Below are positions 52,155 through 64,000 of a stretch of 64,000 nt of DNA, one piece after another; the stretch's first letter is position 1, and every line of letters begins with the position of its first letter. The stretch covers positions 3,720,001-3,784,000 of the forward strand of contig NC_079886.1 of assembly GCF_029227915.1 (NCBI RefSeq), given 5' to 3'. Source of the stretch: Hydractinia symbiolongicarpus. Lineage: Eukaryota > Cnidaria > Hydrozoa > Anthoathecata > Hydractiniidae. The translations under genes were made by a program, and so were the position numbers. Under the pieces are notes generated by a model that saw nothing but the letters and a program-made list of their open reading frames with translations, was not told where the DNA came from and did no database searches.

Positions 52155-55100
52155 GTCATTTTTTACTGTAGGACCAATCCTAGCTGTTATCGCACGCTAA
52201 AGAAATAGAGACAGTTTCAAAAACTACATTTCATTGACTTTCTAACGGTATCAGTCCGTTTCTGTTACAACGGTTGCGTGACATATTCGTACCAACATGT
52301 GTTTAGCGATATTTTTCTGATATTACTAGGTTCTATCGCTTTTAACAGTGAAAAGATTGACTGTGGGACTTAATTGAACTGATTTTGGACTTTAACTTTA
52401 TAAGTGTGATAATTGAGAAAGTTCAACTCCAAGAAATAACAATGTTCTGAATTTGACATGATTGCTAGAACTCAGCGATTACACTGGGCGCTGTGGTAGC
52501 GCTTCATTTAAAAATGCAGATAAATAAGTCATTTTTTACTGTAGGTCCAATCCTAGCTGTTATCGCACGCAGAAGAAATAGAGACAGTTTCAAAAACTAC
52601 ATTTCATTGACTTTTTAACGGTATCAGTCCGTTTCAGTTACAACAGTTGCGTCACATATTCGTACCAACATGTATTTAGCGATATTTTTCTGATATTACT
52701 AGGTTGTATCGCTTTTAACAGTGAAACGATTGACTGTGGGAATTAATTGAACTGATTTTGGACTTTAACTTTATAAGTGTGATAATTGAGACAATTGGAC
52801 TCCAAGAAATAACAATGTTCTGAATTTGACATGATTGCTAGAGCTCAGCGATTACACTGGGCGCTGTGGTAGCGCTTCATTTAAAAATGCAGATAAATAA
52901 GTCATTTTTTACTGTAGGACCAATCCTAGCTGTTATTGCACGCTAAAGAAATAGAGACAGTTTCAAAAACTACATTTCATTGACTTTCTAACGGTATCAG
53001 TCCGTTTCTGTTACAACGGTTGCGTGACATATTCGTACCAACATGTGTTTAGCGATATTTTTCTGATATTACTAGGTTCTATCGCTTTTAACAGTGAAAA
53101 GATTGACTGTGGGACTTAATTGAACTGATTTTGGACTTTAACTTTATAAGTGTGATAATTGAGAAAGTTCAACTCCAAGAAATAACAATGTTCTGAATTT
53201 GACATGATTGCTAGAACTCAGCGATTACACTGGGCGCTGTGGTAGCGCTTCATTTAAAAATTCAGATAAATAAGTCATTTTTTACTGTAGGACCAATCCT
53301 AGCTGTTATCGCACGCTGAAGAAATAGAGACAGTTTCAAAAACTACATTTCATTGACTTTTTAACGGTATCAGTCCGTTTCAGTTACAACGGTTGCGTCA
53401 CATATTCGTACCAACATATATTTATCGATATTTTTCTGATATTACTAGGTTGCCTCGCCTTAAACAGTGAAACGATTGACTGTGGGACTTAATTGAACTG
53501 ATTTTGGACTGTGAGCTTACAAATGTGATGAATGAGACAATTGGACTCCATGAAATAACATTCTTCTTAAATTGGCATGATTGCAGGAACTCAGCGATTA
53601 AACAAGGCGCTGTGGTAGCGCTGCATTTAAAAATGTAGATAAATAACTTATTTTTTACTGTAGGACCAAACCTAGCTCTTATCGCACGCTGAAGAAAGAG
53701 AGACAGTTTCAAAAACTACATTTCATTGACTTTCTAACGGTATCAGTCCGTTTCAGTTACAACGGTTGCGTCACATATTCGTACCAACATGTATTTAGCG
53801 ATATTTTTCTGATATTACTAGGTTGTATCGATTTTATCAGTGAAACGATTGACTGTGGGAATTAATTGAACTGATTTTGGACTTTAACTTTATAAGTGTG
53901 ATAATTGAGACAATTGGACTCCAAGAAATAACAATGTTCTGAATTTGACATGATTGCTAGAACTCAGCGATTACACTGGGCGCTGTGGTAGCGCTTCATT
54001 TAAAAATGCAGATAAACAAGTCATTTTTTACTGTAGGACCAATCCTAGCTGTTATCGCACGCTAAAGAAATAGAGACAGTTTCAAAAACTACATTTCATT
54101 GACTTTCTAACGGTATCAGTCCGTTTCTGTTACAACGGTTGCGTGACATATTCGTACCAACATGTGTTTAGCGATATTTTTCTGATATTACTAGGTTCTA
54201 TCGCTTTTAACAGTGAAAAGATTGACTGTGGGACTTAATTGAACTGATTTTGGACTTTAACTTTATAAGTGTGATAATTGAGAAAGTTCAACTCCAAGAA
54301 ATAACAATGTTCTGAATTTGACATGATTGCTAGAACTCAGCGATTACACTGGGCGCTGTGGTAGCGCTTCATTTAAAAATGCAGATAAATAAGTCATTTT
54401 TTACTGTAGGTCCAATCCTAGCTGTTATCGCACGCAGAAGAAATAGAGACAGTTTCAAAAACTACATTTCATTGACTTTTTAACGGTATCAGTCCGTTTC
54501 AGTTACAACAGTTGCGTCACATATTCGTGCCAACATGTATTTAGCGATATTTTTCTGATATTACTAGGTTGTATCGCTTTTAACAGTGAAACGATTGACT
54601 GTGGGAATTAATTGAACTGATTTTGGACTTTAACTTTATAAGTGTGATAATTGAGACAATTGGACTCCAAGAAATAACAATGTTCTGAACTTGACATGAT
54701 TGCTAGAGCTCAGCGATTACACTGGGCGCTGTGGTAGCGCTTCATTTAAAAATGCAGATAAATAAGTCATTTTTTACTGTAGGACCAATCCTAGCTGTTA
54801 TCGCACGCTAAAGAAATAGAGACAGTTTCAAAAACTACATTTCATTGACTTTCTAACATTATCAGTCCGTTTCTGTTACAACGGTTGCGTGACATATTCG
54901 TACCAACATGTGTTTAGCGATATTTTTCTGATATTACTAGGTTCTATCGCTTTTAACAGTGAAAAGATTGACTGTGGGACTTAATTGAACTGATTTTGGA
55001 CTTTAACTTTATAAGTGTGATAATTGAGAAAATTCAACTCCAAGAAATAACAATGTTCTGAATTTGACATGATTGCTAGAACTCAGCGATTACACTGGGC

Positions 55101-55890
55101 GCTGTGGTAGCGCTTCATTTAAAAATGCAGATAAATAAGTCATTTTTTACTGTAGGTCCAATCCTAGCTGTTATCGCACGCAGAAGAAATAGAGACAGTT
55201 TCAAAAACTACATTTCATTGACTTTTAACGGTATCAGTCCGTTTCAGTTACAACAGTTGCGTCACATATTCGTACCAACATGTATTTAGCGATATTTTTC
55301 TGATATTACTAGGTTGTATCGCTTTTAACAGTGAAACGATTGACTGTGGGAATTAATTGAACTGATTTTGGACTTTAACTTTATAAGTGTGATAATTGAG
55401 ACAATTGGACTCCAAGAAATAACAATGTTCTGAATTTGACATGATTGCTAGAGCTCAGCGATTACACTGGGCGCTGTGGTAGCGCTTCATTTAAAAATGC
55501 AGATAAAAAAGTCATTTTTTACTGTAGGACCAATCCTAGCTGTTATCGCACGCTGAAGAAAGAGAGACAGTTTCAAAAACTACATTTCCTTGACTTTCTA
55601 ACGGTATCAGTCCGTTTCAGTTACAACGGTTGCGTCACATATTCGTACCAACATGTATTTAGCGATATTTTTCTGATATTACTAGGTTGTATCGATTTTA
55701 TCAGTGAAACGATTGACTGTGGGAATTAATTGAACTGATTTTGGACTTTAACTTTATAAGTGTGATAATTGAGACAATTGGACTCCAAGAAATAACAATG
55801 TTCTGAATTTGACATGATTGCTAGAGCTCAGCGATTACACTGGGCGCTGTGGTAGCGCTTCATTTAAAAATGCAGATAAATAAGTCATTT
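52155..55890 (+). repeat. 1865-bp pentameric repeat, two copies
   Basis: GAAAAGATTGAC appears in two units of each pentamer: near 52350 and 53096 in the first, 54215 and 54961 in the second, giving 1865 bp between copies. GGTTGTATCGATTTTATC closes each pentamer (53821 and 55685; 1864 bp because GACTTTTAACGG near 55220 has lost one T). The fourth unit differs: in copy 1 it carries the CATATATTTATCGAT / GGTTGCCTCGCC class, in copy 2 the common class, so one unit was replaced. Confidence 0.8.
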
Positions 55891-56365
55891 TTTACTGTAG
55901 GACCAATCCTAGCTGTTATCGCACGCTAAAGAAATAGAGACAGTTTCAAAAACTTCATTTCATTGACTTTCTAACGGTATCAGTCCGTTTCTGTTACTAC
56001 GGTTGCGTCACATATTCGTACCAACATGTATTTAGCGATGTTTTTCTGATAATACTAGGTTGCATCGCTTTTAACAGTGAGACGATTGACTGCAGGACTT
56101 ACTTGAACTGATTTTGGACTTTAACTTTATAAATGTGATAATTGAAACAATTGGACTCCATGCAATAACATTCTTCTTAAAATGGCATGATTGCCGATAC
56201 TCAGCGATTACACTGGGCGCTGTGGCAGCGCTTCATTTAAAAGTGTAGATATATTAGTCATTTTTTACTGTGGGACCAATCCTAGCCGTTATCGCACGCT
56301 GAAGAAATTGAGACAGTTTCAAAAACTACATTTCATTGACTTTCTAACGGTATCAGTCCGTTTCA
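55240..56365 (+). repeat. 1.1-kb block, copy 1 (repeated 2611 bp downstream)
   Basis: About three units including ATCGATTTTATCAG (55695), a TACTACGG / GATGTTTTTCTGATAAT unit, and a unit with the rare AAAATGGCATGATTGCCG. All recur 2611 bp later (58296 for GGTTGTATCGATTT versus 55685 here). Overlaps the end of the second pentamer. Confidence 0.75.
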
Positions 56366-57850
56366 TTTACAACGGTTGCGTCACATATTCGTACCAACAT
56401 ATATTTATCGATATTTTTCTGATATTACTAGGTTGCATCGTTTTTAACACTGAAACAATTGACTGTGGGAATTACTTGAACTGATTCTGGACTTTAACTT
56501 TATAAATATGATAATTGGGACAATTGGACTCCATGCAATAACATTCTTCTTAAATTGGCATGATTGACGGAACTGAGCGATTACACTGGGCGCTGTGGTA
56601 GCGCTTCATTTAAAAATGTAGATATATAAGTCATTTTTTACTGTGGGACCAATCCCAGCCGTTATCGCACGCTAAAAAAATATAGACAGCTTCAAAAACT
56701 ACATTTCGTTGTCTTTCTATCGGTATCAGTCCGTTTCTGTTACTACGGTTGCGTCACATATTCGTACCAACATGTATTTAGCGATGTTTTTCTGATATTA
56801 CTAGGTTGTATCGCTTTTAACAGTGAAACGATTGACTGTGGGAATTAATTGAACTGATTTTGGACTTTAACTTTATAAGTGTGATAATTGAGAAAATTGA
56901 ACTCCAAGAAATAACAATGTTCTGAATTTGACATGATTGCTAGAACTCAGCGATTACACTGGGCGCTGTAGTAGCGCTTCATTTGAAAATGCAGATAAAT
57001 AAGTCATTTTTTACTGTAAGACCAATCCTAGCTGTTATCGCACGCAGAAGAAATAGAGACAGTTTCAAAAACTACATTTCATTGACTTTCTAACGGTATC
57101 AGTCCGTTTCAGTTACAACGGCTGCGTCACATATTCGTACCAACATGTATTTAGCGATATTTTTCTGATATTACTAGGTTGTATCGCTTTTAACAGTGAA
57201 ACGATTGACTGTGGGAATTAATTGAACTGATTTTGGACTTTAACTTTATAAGTAAGATAATTGAGACAATTTGACTCCAAGAAATAACAATGTTCTGAAT
57301 TTGACATGATTGCTAGAGCTCAGCGATTACACTGGGCGCTGTGGTAGCGCTTCATTTAAAAATTCAGATAAATAAGTCATTTTTTACTGTAGGACCAATC
57401 CTAGCTGTTATCGCACGCTGAAGAAATAGAGACAGTTTCAAAAACTACATTTCATTGACTTTTTAACGGTATCAGTCCGTTTCAGTTACAACGGTTGCGT
57501 CACATATTCGTACCAACATATATTTATCGATATTTTTCTGATATTACTAGGTTGCCTCGCCTTAAACAGTAAAACGATTGACTGTGGGAATTAATTGAAC
57601 TGATTTTGGACTGTGAGCTTACAAATGTGATGAATGAGACAATTGGACTCCATGAAATAACATTCTTCTTAAATTGGCATGATTGCAGGAACTCAGCGAT
57701 TAAACAAGGCGCTGTGGTAGCGCTGCATTTAAAAATGTAGATAAATAACTTATTTTTTACTGTAGGACCAAACCTAGCCGTTATCGCACGCTGAAGAAAT
57801 AAAAACAGTTTCAAAAACTACATTTCATTGATTTTCTAACGGTATCAGTC
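56366..57850 (+). repeat. Units between the 1.1-kb copies
   Basis: Four units: one with GTTTTTAACACTGAAACAATTG, one with CATTTCGTTGTC and TTTCTATCGG, one of the tail II class with GTAAGATAATTG, and one of the CATATATTTATCGAT / GTGAGCTTACAAATG class near 57.5-57.8 kb. Satellite only. Confidence 0.75.
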
Positions 57851-58976
57851 CGTTTCAGTTACAACAGTTGCGTCACATATTCGTACCAACATGTATTTAG
57901 CGATATTTTTCTGATATTACTAGGTTGTATCGCTTTTAACAGTGAAACGATTGACTGTGGGAATTAATTGAACTGATTTTGGACTTTAACTTTATAAGTG
58001 TGATAATTGAGACAATTGGACTCCAAGAAATAACAATGTTCTGAATTTGACATGATTGCTAGAGCTCAGCGATTACACTGGGCGCAGTGGTAGCGCTTCA
58101 TTTAAAAATGCAGATAAATAAGTCATTTTTTACTGTAGGACCAATCCTAGCTGTTATCGCACGCTGAAGAAAGAGAGACAGTTTCAAAAACTACATTTCA
58201 TTGACTTTCTAACGGTATCAGTCCGTTTCAGTTACAACGGTTGCGTCACATATTCGTACCAACATGTATTTAGCGATATTTTTCTGATATTACTAGGTTG
58301 TATCGATTTTATCAGTGAAACGATTGACTGTGGGAATTAATTGAACTGATTTTGGACTTTAACTTTATAAGTGTGATAATTGAGACAATTGGACTCCAAG
58401 AAATAACAATGTTCTGAATTTGACATGATTGCTAGAGCTCAGCGATTACACTGGGCGCTGTGGTAGCGCTTCATTTAAAAATGCAGATAAATAAGTCATT
58501 TTTTACTGTAGGACCAATCCTAGCTGTTATCGCACGCTAAAGAAATAGAGACAGTTTCAAAAACTACATTTCATTGACTTTCTAACGGTATCAGTCCGTT
58601 TCTGTTACTACGGTTGCGTCACATATTCGTACCAACATGTATTTAGCGATGTTTTTCTGATAATACTAGGTTGCATCGCTTTTAACAGTGAGACGATTGA
58701 CTGCAGGACTTACTTGAACTGATTTTGGACTTTAACTTTATAAATGTGATAATTGAAACAATTGGACTCCATGCAATAACATTCTTCTTAAAATGGCATG
58801 ATTGCCGGTACTCAGCGATTACACTGGGCGCTGTGGCAGCGCTTCATTTAAAAGTGTTGATATATTAGTCACTTTTTACTGTGGGACCAATCCTAGCCGT
58901 TATCGCACGCTGAAGAAATTGAGACAGTTTCAGAAACTACATTTCATTGACTTTCTAACGGTATCAGTCCGTTTCT
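57851..58976 (+). repeat. 1.1-kb block, copy 2
   Basis: Matches 55240-56365 at 2611 bp (seven units). Small private differences include GGGCGCAGTGG near 58081, GTGTTGATATATTAG near 58855 and GTCACTTTTTAC near 58869. Confidence 0.75.
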
Positions 58977-59434
58977 GTTACAACGGTTGCGTGACATATT
59001 CGTACCAACATGTGTTTAGCGATATTTTTCTGATATTACTAGGTTGTATCGCTTTTAACAGTGAAACGATTGACTGTGGGAATTAATTGAACTGATTTTG
59101 GACTTTAACTTTATAAGTAAGATAATTGAGACAATTTGACTCCAAGAAATAACAATGTTCTGAATTTGACATGATTGCTAGAGCTCAGCGATTACACTGG
59201 GCGCTGTGGTAGCGCTTCATTTAAAAATGCAGATAAATAAGTCATTTTTTACTGTAGGACCAATCCTAGCTGTTATTGCACGCTGAAGAAATAGAGACAG
59301 TTTCAAAAACTACATTTCATTGACTTTCTAACGGTATCAGTCCGTTTCAGTTACAACGGTTGCGTCACATATTCGTACCAACATGTATTTAGCGATATTT
59401 TTCTGATATTACTAGGTTGTATCGCTTTTAACAG
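58977..59434 (+). repeat. Ordinary units
   Basis: A little over one unit of the TGTGTTTAGCG and TGTATTTAGCG classes with tail II. Nothing else is seen. Confidence 0.75.
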
Positions 59435-61590
59435 TGAAACGATTGACTGTGGGAATTAATTGAACTGATTTTGGACTTTAACTTTATAAGTGAGATAATT
59501 GAGACAATTTGACTCCAAGAAATAACAATGTTCTGAATTTGACATGATTACTAGAGCTCAGCGATTACACTGGGCGGTATGGTAGCGCTTCATTTAAAAA
59601 TGCAGATAAATAAGTCATTTTTTACTGTAGGACCAATCCTAGCTGTTATCGCACGCTGAAGAAATAGAGACAGTTTCAAAAACTACATTTCATTGACTTT
59701 CTAACGGTATCAGTCCGTTTCAGTTACAACGGTTGCGTCACATATTCGTACCAACATATATTTATCGATATTTTTCTGATATTACTAGGTTGCCTCGCCT
59801 TAAACAGTGAAACGATTGACTGTGGGACTTAATTGAACTGATTTTGGACTGTGAGCTTACAAATGTGATGAATGAGACAATTGGACTCCATGAAATAACA
59901 TTCTTCTTAAATTGGCATGATTGCAGGAACTCAGCAATTAAACAAGGCGCTATGGTAGCGCTGCATTTAAAAATGTAGATAAATAACTTATTTTTTACTG
60001 TAGGACCAAACCTAGCCGTTATCGCACGCTGAAGAAATAAAAACAGTTTCAAAAACTACATTTCATTGACTTTCTAACGGTATCAGTTCGTTTCAGTTAA
60101 AACGGTTGCGTCACATATTCGTACCAACATGTATTTAGCGATATTTTTCTGATATTACTAGGTTGCATCGTTTTTAACACTGAAACGATTGACTGTGGGA
60201 ATTACTTGAACTGATTCTGGACTTTAACTTTATAAATATGATAATTGGGACAATTGGACTCCATGCAATAACATTCTTCTTAAATTGGCATGATTGACGG
60301 AACTGAGCGATTACACTGGGGGCTGTGGTAGCGCTTCATTTAAAAATGTAGATATATAAGTCATTTTTTACTGTAGGACCAATCCTAGCTGTTATCGCAC
60401 GCTAAAGAAATAGAGACAGTTTCAAAAACTACATTTCATTGACTTTCTAACGGTATCAGTCCGTTTCTGTTACTACGGTTGCGTCACATATTCGTACCAA
60501 CATGTATTTAGCGATGTTTTTCTGATAATACTACGTTGCATCGCTTTTAACAGTGAGACGATTGACTGAAGGACTTACTTGATATGATTTTGGACTTTAA
60601 CTTTATAAATGTGATAATTGAAACAATTGGACTCCATGCAATAACATTCTTCTTAAATTGGCATGATTGCTGGTACTCAGCGATTACACTGGGCGTTGTG
60701 GCAGCGCTTCAATTAAAAGTGTAGATATATTAGTCATTTTTTACTGTGGGACCAATCCTAGCCGTTATCGCACGCTGAAGAAATTGAGACAGTTTCAAAA
60801 ACTACATTTCATTGACTTTCCAACGGTATCAGTCCGTTTCAGTTACAACGGTTGCGTCACATATTCGTACCAACATGTACTTAGCGATGTTTTTCTGATA
60901 ATCCTTGGTTGCATCGCTTTTAACAGTGAGACGATTGACTGCAGGACTTACTTGAACTGATTCTGGACTTTAACTTTATAAATATGATAATTGGGACAAT
61001 TGGACTCCATGCAATAACATTCTTCTTAAATTGGCATGATTGCCGGAACTCAGCGATTTCACTGGGCGCTGTGGCAGCGCTTCATTTAAAAGTGTAGATA
61101 TATTAGTCATTTTTTACTGTGGGACCAATCCTAGCCGTTATCGCACGCTGAAGAAATTGAGACATTTTCAGAAACTACATTTCATTGACTTTCTAACGGT
61201 ATCAGTCCGTTTCTGTTACAACGGTTGCGTGACATATTCGTACCAACATGTGGTTAGCGATATTTTTCTGATATTACTAGGTTGTATCGCTTTTAACAGT
61301 GAAACGATTGACTGTTGGAATTATTTGAACTGATTTTGGACTTTAACTTTATAAGTGTGATAATTGAGAAAATTGAACTCCAAGAAATAACAATGTTCTG
61401 AATTTGACATGATTGCTAGAACTCAGCGATTACACTGGGCGCTGTGGTAGCGCTTCATTTAAAAATGCAGATAAATAAGTCATTTTATACTGTAGGACAA
61501 ATCCTAGCTGTTATCGCACGCAGAAGAAATAGAGACAGTTTCAAAAACTACATTTCATTGACTTTTTAACGGTATCAGTCCGTTTCAGTT
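59435..61590 (+). repeat. Third copy of part of the large block
   Basis: Aligns with 43400-45555 at an offset of 16035 bp (43 units) and with 34445-36600 at 24990 bp. Landmarks: the CATATATTTATCGAT / GTGAGCTTACAAATG unit, the GTTTTTAACACTG unit, the GATGTTTTTCTGATAATAC-TACG unit and the TGTACTTAGCG unit with ATCCTTGG, in the same order. Private differences (GGGGGCTGTGG near 60319, TTGATATGATTTTGG near 60580) show it is an independent, older copy. Confidence 0.8.
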
Positions 61591-62735
61591 ACAACGGTTG
61601 CGTCACATATTCGTACCAACATGTATTTAGCGATATTTTTCTGATATTACTAGGTTGTATCGCATTTAACAGTGAAACGATTGACTGTGGGAATTAATTG
61701 AACTGATTTTGGACTTTAACTTTATAAGTGTGATAATTGAGACAATTTGACTCCAAGAAATAACAATGTTCTGAATTTGACATGATTGCTAGAGCTCAGC
61801 GATTACACTGGGCGCTGTGGTAGCGCTTCTTTTAAAAATGCAGATAAATAAGTCATTTTTTACTGTAGGACCAATCCTAGCTGTTATCGCACGCTGAAGA
61901 AAGAGAGACAGTTTCAAAATCTACATTTCATTGACTTTCTAACGGTATCAGTCCGTTTCAGTTACAACGGTTGCGTCACATATTCGTACCAACATGTGTT
62001 TAGCGATATTTTTCTGATATTACTAGGTTGTATCGCTTTTAACAGTGAAACGATTGACTGTGGGAATTATTTGAACTGATTTTGGACTTTAACTTTATAA
62101 GTGTGATAATTGAGAAAATTGAACTCCAAGAAATAACAATGTTCTGAATTTGACATGATTGCTAGAACTCAGCGATTACACTGGGCGCTGTGGTAGCGCT
62201 TCATTTAAAAATGCAGATAAATAAGTCATTTTATACTGTAGGACCAATCCTAGCTGTTATCGCACGCAGAAGAAATAGAGACAGTTTGAAAAACTACATT
62301 TCATTGACTTTCTAACGGTATCAGTCCGTTTCAGTTACAACGGTTGCGTCACATATTCGTACCAACATGTATTTAGCGATATTTTTCTGATATTACTATG
62401 TTGTATCGCATTTAACAGTGAAACGATTGACTGTGGGAATTAATTGAACTGATTTTGGACTTTAACTTTATAAGTGTGATAATTGAGACAATTTGACTCC
62501 AAGAAATAACAATGTTCTGAATTTGACATGATTGCTAGAGCTCAGCGATTACACTGGGCGCTGTGGTAGCGCTTCTTTCAAAAATGCAGATAAATAAGTC
62601 ATTTTTTACTGTAGGACCAATCCTAGCTGTTATCGCACGCTGAAGAAAGAGAGACAGTTTCAAAATCTACATTTTATTGACTTTCTAACGGTATCAGTCC
62701 GTTTCAGTTACAACGGTTGCGTCACATATTCGTAC
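61245..62735 (+). repeat. 746-bp dimeric repeat, two copies
   Basis: GAAAGAGAGACAG with AAAATCTAC (near 61900 and 62646), ATCGCATTTAACAG, TTATACTGTAGG and CTTCTTT before the AAAATGCAG segment all recur at 746 bp. Differences are few (CTTCTTTCAAAAATG versus CTTCTTTTAAAAATG). The first dimer overlaps the end of the third large-block copy. Confidence 0.8.
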
Positions 62736-64000
62736 AAACATGTATTTAGCGATATTTTCTGATATTACTAGGTTGTATCGCTTTTAACAGTGAAACGATT
62801 GACTGTGGGAATTAATTGAACTGATTTTGGACTTTAAATTTATAAGTGTGATAATTGAGACAATTGGACTCCAAGAAATAACAATGTTCTGAATTTGACA
62901 TGATTGCTAGAGCTCAGCGATTACACTGGGCGCTGTGGCAGCGCTTCATTTAAAAAAGCAGATAAATAAGTCATTTTTTACTGTAGGACCAATCCTAGCT
63001 GTTATCGCACGCTGAAGAAATAGAGACAGTTTTAAAAACTACATTTCGTTGACTTTCTATCGGTATCAGTCCGTTTCTGTTACTACAGTTGCGTCACATA
63101 TTCGTACCAACATGTATTTAGCGATGTTTTTCTGATAATACTAGGTTGCCTCGCCTTAAACAGTGAAACGATTGACTGTGGGACTTAATTGAACTGATTT
63201 TGGACTGTGAGCTTACAAATGTGATGAATGAGACAATTGGACTCCATGAAATCACATTCTTCTTAAATTGGCATGATTGCAGGAACTCAGCGATTAAACA
63301 AGGCGCTGTGGTAGCGCTGCATTTAAAAATGTAGATAAATAACTCATTTTTTACTGTAGGACCAAACCTAGCCGTTATCGCACGCTGAAGAAATAAAAAC
63401 AGTTTCAAAAACTACATGTCATTGACTTTCTAACGGTATCAGTCCCTTTCAGTTACAACGGTTGCCTCACATATTCGTACCAACATGTATTTAGCGATAT
63501 TTTTCTGATATTACTAGGTTGCATCGCTTTTAACAGTGAGACGATTGACTGCAGGACTTACTTGATATGATTTTGGACTTTAACTTTATAAATGTGATAA
63601 TTGAAATAATTGGACTCCATGCAATAACATTCTTCTTAAATTGGCATGATTGACGGAACTGAGCGATAACACTAGGCGCTGTGGTAGCGCTTCATTTAAA
63701 AATGTAGATATATAAGTCATTTTTTACTGTAGGACCAATCCTAGCTGTTATCGCACGCTAAAGAAATAGAGACAGTTTCAAAAACTACATTTCATTGACT
63801 TTCTAACGGTATCAGTCCGTTTCTGTTACTACGGTTGCGTCACATATTCGTACCAACATGTATTTAGCGATGTTTTTCTGATAATACTACGTTGCATCGC
63901 TTTTAACAGTGAGACGATTGACTGCAGGACTTACTTGATATGATTTTGGACTTTAACTTTATAAATGTGATAATTGAAACAATTGGACTCCATGCAATAA
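62736..64000 (+). repeat. Mixed terminal units
   Basis: About 3.4 units. The first joins a GATGTTTTTCTGATAATACTAGG left part to a GGTTGCCTCGCC right part near 63145, a combination not seen elsewhere in the window. The last two share TTGATATGATTTTGG and TTGAAA(C/T)AATTGG at 373 bp spacing. The array runs off the window edge without reaching unique DNA. Confidence 0.8.
63708..64000 (+). repeat. Partial last unit (293 bp)
   Basis: Begins after AATGTAG with ATATAAGTC and is cut by the window end at CCATGCAATAA. It lacks the right end with the GCGCT hairpin. The array therefore continues beyond the window, as it also does upstream of position 1. Confidence 0.9.

Larger units (their letters stand above)
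1..64000 (+). repeat. Tandem satellite array, about 373-bp unit, 171 periods
   Basis: Every part of the window aligns to one repeat unit, always in the same orientation. Unit starts, taken just after the GTAG that precedes ATATGTAAG or ATAAATAAG, fall at 1, 375, 749, 1123, 1497, 1871, 2245, 2619, 2993, 3367, 3739 and so on to 63708. Units in the first 9 kb are mostly 374 bp with one 372-bp unit per hexamer; later units are mostly 373 bp. No unique sequence, mobile-element insertion, inversion or simple-sequence tract interrupts the series. Such arrays are known from eukaryotic heterochromatin, often at centromeres; that location is inferred here. The period is close to two nucleosome repeat lengths. 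I do not recognise the satellite family. Confidence 0.97.

Noticed and set aside
12647-61333. Repeated plus-strand open frames of about 94-97 codons, one per unit (for example 12647-12931, 13767-14051, 36050-36343, 58802-59086)
   Set aside because: They start at TTG (one related shorter frame at 55104 at GTG), stop inside the next part of the repeat, and exist only in units where satellite variation happens to lack a stop. Unit lengths of 373 and 374 are not multiples of three, so no frame continues through the array. No domain, signal peptide or gene context is visible.
34772-63408. Repeated minus-strand open frames of 83-96 codons (for example 34772-35062, 41488-41778, 53422-53712, 63118-63408)
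   Set aside because: They occur only in the GTGAGCTTACAAATG unit class and begin at TTG (complement of the CAA in TTTCAAAAAC). Recurrence follows duplication of the satellite class, not of a gene.
1-64000. CRISPR array
   Set aside because: The whole 373-bp unit repeats; there are no short repeats separated by unique spacers.
1-64000. Tandem transposon or integrated viral repeats
   Set aside because: No terminal repeats, target-site duplications, polymerase, integrase or transposase frames are present in any unit.
1-64000. rRNA, histone or other tandem gene cluster
   Set aside because: The unit is too short and A+T-rich, and has no match I recognise to 5S rRNA, snRNA or other tandemly repeated genes.

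Overview
The window is one uninterrupted tandem array of a satellite repeat of about 373 bp, all units in the same orientation. I find no protein-coding gene, RNA gene, transposable element, CRISPR array or unique sequence anywhere in the 64 kb. Taking the first base as the start of a unit, there are 171 complete periods and a final partial unit of 293 bp. One period (14944-15221) is cut to 278 bp by an internal deletion; the other 170 average about 373.1 bp. A long, homogenised satellite with higher-order repeats points to eukaryotic constitutive heterochromatin (centromeric, pericentromeric, subtelomeric or sex-chromosome). The first unit is about 36% G+C and its CpG dinucleotides are not depleted. 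This fits a genome with little germline CpG methylation, as in many invertebrates, but I do not recognise the satellite and cannot name the species.

Layout. 1-2390: 748-bp dimers of two 374-bp unit types. 2391-9136: three copies of a 2242-bp hexamer. 9137-12420: mixed units. 12421-14440: a 1120-bp-spaced duplication followed by an adjacent single-unit duplication. 14441-16009: the most diverged units, including the truncated one. 16010-19329: 1864-bp and 1491-bp spaced duplications. 18468-20671 and 21451-23654: a 2.2-kb block repeated at a distance of 2983 bp. 23655-29460: mixed units with older echoes of upstream blocks. 29461-32353: 1120-bp trimers. 33400-38668 and 42355-47622: a 5.27-kb block repeated at 8955 bp (24 units), with 1493-bp and 2239-bp repeats between the copies. 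46037-49223: 1491-bp tetramers. 49224-52154: a mosaic. 52155-55890: two 1865-bp pentamers. 55240-58976: a 1.1-kb block repeated at 2611 bp. 59435-61590: a third copy of part of the 5.27-kb block. 61245-62735: 746-bp dimers. 62736-64000: mixed units.

The recognisable structure lies in the unit and in its higher-order arrangement. The unit carries a strongly conserved core of about 54 bp and three short dyad symmetries: AACGG-N7-CCGTT, AATTG-N3-CAATT and the hairpin GCGCTG-TGG-TAGCGC. Two alternative versions of the right end of the unit are mixed along the array, as expected from unequal exchange and gene conversion. Short open frames of 60-97 codons recur in many units, but they are by-products of the repeat: most begin at TTG or GTG, and the unit length shifts the frame at every period.
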